Part shown: one piece after another, positions 5,342 to 6,170 of the stretch
Layout: every line of letters starts with the position of its first letter
Position numbering within the stretch: position 1 is the first letter of the stretch
Assembly (NCBI GenBank): GCA_031269135.1
Contig: JAISZP010000371.1
Coordinates: forward strand, 1-6,170
Direction of reading: 5' to 3'
From: Deltaproteobacteria bacterium
GTDB lineage: Bacteria; Desulfobacterota; Desulfarculia; Adiutricales; Adiutricaceae
Length of the DNA: 6,170 bases
Made by a program: the position numbers and the translations under genes
Notes under the pieces: generated by a model
What the model was told of the DNA's origin: nothing
The model's database searches: none
What the model saw: only the letters and a program-made list of their open reading frames with translations

Positions 5342-5911
5342 ATGGAAAATAGTGTAATCAAGGCCATCCTTGAACGTAGAAGTGTTCGTTCTTTTAAACC
5401 CGATCCTGTCGCCCAAGAAGAGATGGAGCTTATCATCGAGGCGGGATTATGGGCGCCTTCGGCTATAAATTTGCAGCCTACCCACATAATGGTTGTGGTG
5501 GGGCAGGAAAAAATCGCCGCCCTAAACTCTCAGGTCAAGAGCGCTTCTCAAGAAGCGCCCTTCGACCGCTACCGCTCGGTGGTGAGCAATCCCAAGTACT
5601 CCATTAACTTCAACTCCGCTCCCCTGTTTTTCGTGGTGGGAACCGATCGGGAAAAATCCCCCTGCCTGGTGGAAGATGGAACGTGCGTTTTGCTGAATAT
5701 TCTTCTGGCCGCTCATTCTCTCGGCCTTGGAGGCTGCTGGATCAATCAACTCGGCGCCATCAGCGAGGAACCGTCTTTTAGAGCGTATTTGACCTCTCTG
5801 GGTTTTCCGACGACTCATAAGATCGTCGGCTCGGCGGCCATAGGCCATCCAAGCAAGACCAGCCATCCGGCCCCAAAAAGGAGACCAGGTCGAACCAATA
5901 TCGTTCGTTAG
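5342..5911 (+). CDS. Nitroreductase-family FMN-dependent NAD(P)H oxidoreductase
   Basis: The 189-residue product has the standard small-nitroreductase layout. The N-terminal IKAILERRSVRSFKPDP (6-22) carries the Arg-Arg-Ser-x-Arg group that holds FMN phosphate. APSAINLQPTHIMVV (38-52) supplies the Ser/Asn/Gln that contact the flavin. SAPLFFVVG (92-100) is the central strand. The helix 111-130 ends in LGLGGCWI (127-134), the conserved Gly-rich turn near the flavin. IVGSAAIGHP (161-170) and the basic tail PKRRPGRTNIVR close the fold. Such enzymes work as dimers in the cytosol, reducing quinones, nitro compounds or enones with NAD(P)H; the physiological substrate cannot be told. AGAGGTG at 5331-5337 sets the start. 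The length is normal and the gene looks intact, probably a unit of its own. Confidence 0.93.
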   Translation: MENSVIKAILERRSVRSFKPDPVAQEEMELIIEAGLWAPSAINLQPTHIMVVVGQEKIAALNSQVKSASQEAPFDRYRSVVSNPKYSINFNSAPLFFVVGTDREKSPCLVEDGTCVLLNILLAAHSLGLGGCWINQLGAISEEPSFRAYLTSLGFPTTHKIVGSAAIGHPSKTSHPAPKRRPGRTNIVR

Positions 5912-6170
5912 TTTTTCGAGGTCGGCGAGTTTTCAGCGTTGATGTTGGCGTCATTATTGCGATTGCGACTGACGAGTTGATTGCCTGTATTTCGGCTAGA
6001 CGAACTGCTGTTTTGATGAAAATGTCAAATACAATCTGTTTTGCTTGCTAAACCAGGATTTGTTTGGTTTATCGGCAACTTTATTTCTAGACTCTTTACA
6101 TTGTTGTGGAAATTCAATCTTATTTGGCTTCAACCATATTTGATTTTAATGCTAGAAGTAGGGTTTTGCG
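5912..6170. other. Gene-free right end
   Basis: No supported open frame crosses this 259-bp AT-rich stretch on either strand. The only structure seen is an inverted repeat, TAAACCA (6049-6055) with TGGTTTA (6065-6071) around a 9-nt loop. It is not followed by a T-run on the forward strand, so it is not a clear terminator for the nitroreductase gene. Confidence 0.5.

Noticed and set aside
5522..5866. Reverse open frame inside the nitroreductase gene
   Set aside because: It is fully covered by a gene with all expected FMN-site motifs, and it resembles no family.

Overview
The window holds three complete, confidently identified genes plus one conserved-looking small membrane-protein gene, and a 961-bp intergenic stretch unusually rich in short tandem repeats and RNA-type structure. 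The cell is most likely a Gram-negative bacterium of mid GC content: there is an exported family-5 solute-binding protein with a type I signal peptide rather than a lipobox, and ribosome binding sites are of the AGAGG type. A Desulfobacterota-like or related anaerobe is possible, but that is a weak guess from protein style only. No rRNA, tRNA, CRISPR, transposase or phage gene was seen.

Layout. Bases 1-65 look like the last codons of a forward gene that enters from outside the window. It converges on a long reverse-strand gene (266-2287) for a 673-residue tetratricopeptide-repeat (TPR) scaffold protein with a 160-residue Pro/Gln-rich disordered head. A hairpin plus T-run at 91-137 is oriented to end the TPR transcript. 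Upstream of the TPR gene lie a triplicated Shine-Dalgarno region (2292-2337) and an inverted repeat that straddles a possible promoter (2342-2398).

Bases 2400-3240 have no convincing protein gene. They hold 14-bp, 15-bp (seven copies), 13-bp and 12-bp tandem repeats, a compact sequence matching an H-type pseudoknot with every base assigned (2908-2949), and a forward-strand intrinsic terminator (2982-3006). A possible extended -10 box at 2762-2770 would give a structured transcript of about 230 nt ending at that terminator; this is the best candidate for something undescribed here.

Bases 3249-5229 form a forward two-gene operon: a 123-residue three-helix membrane protein (TTG start), then, 7 nt later, a 533-residue exported peptide/nickel-type (SBP family 5) binding protein. 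No ABC permease or ATPase gene is present in the window, so the binding protein is either an orphan or shares a transporter encoded elsewhere. A nitroreductase-family FMN oxidoreductase (5342-5911) follows, 112 nt downstream, with its own likely promoter in an AT-rich gap. The last 259 bases show no gene.

The operon pairs a small membrane protein with a periplasmic binding protein, while the TPR protein and nitroreductase look like independent units. No pathway linking all of them can be read from the sequence.
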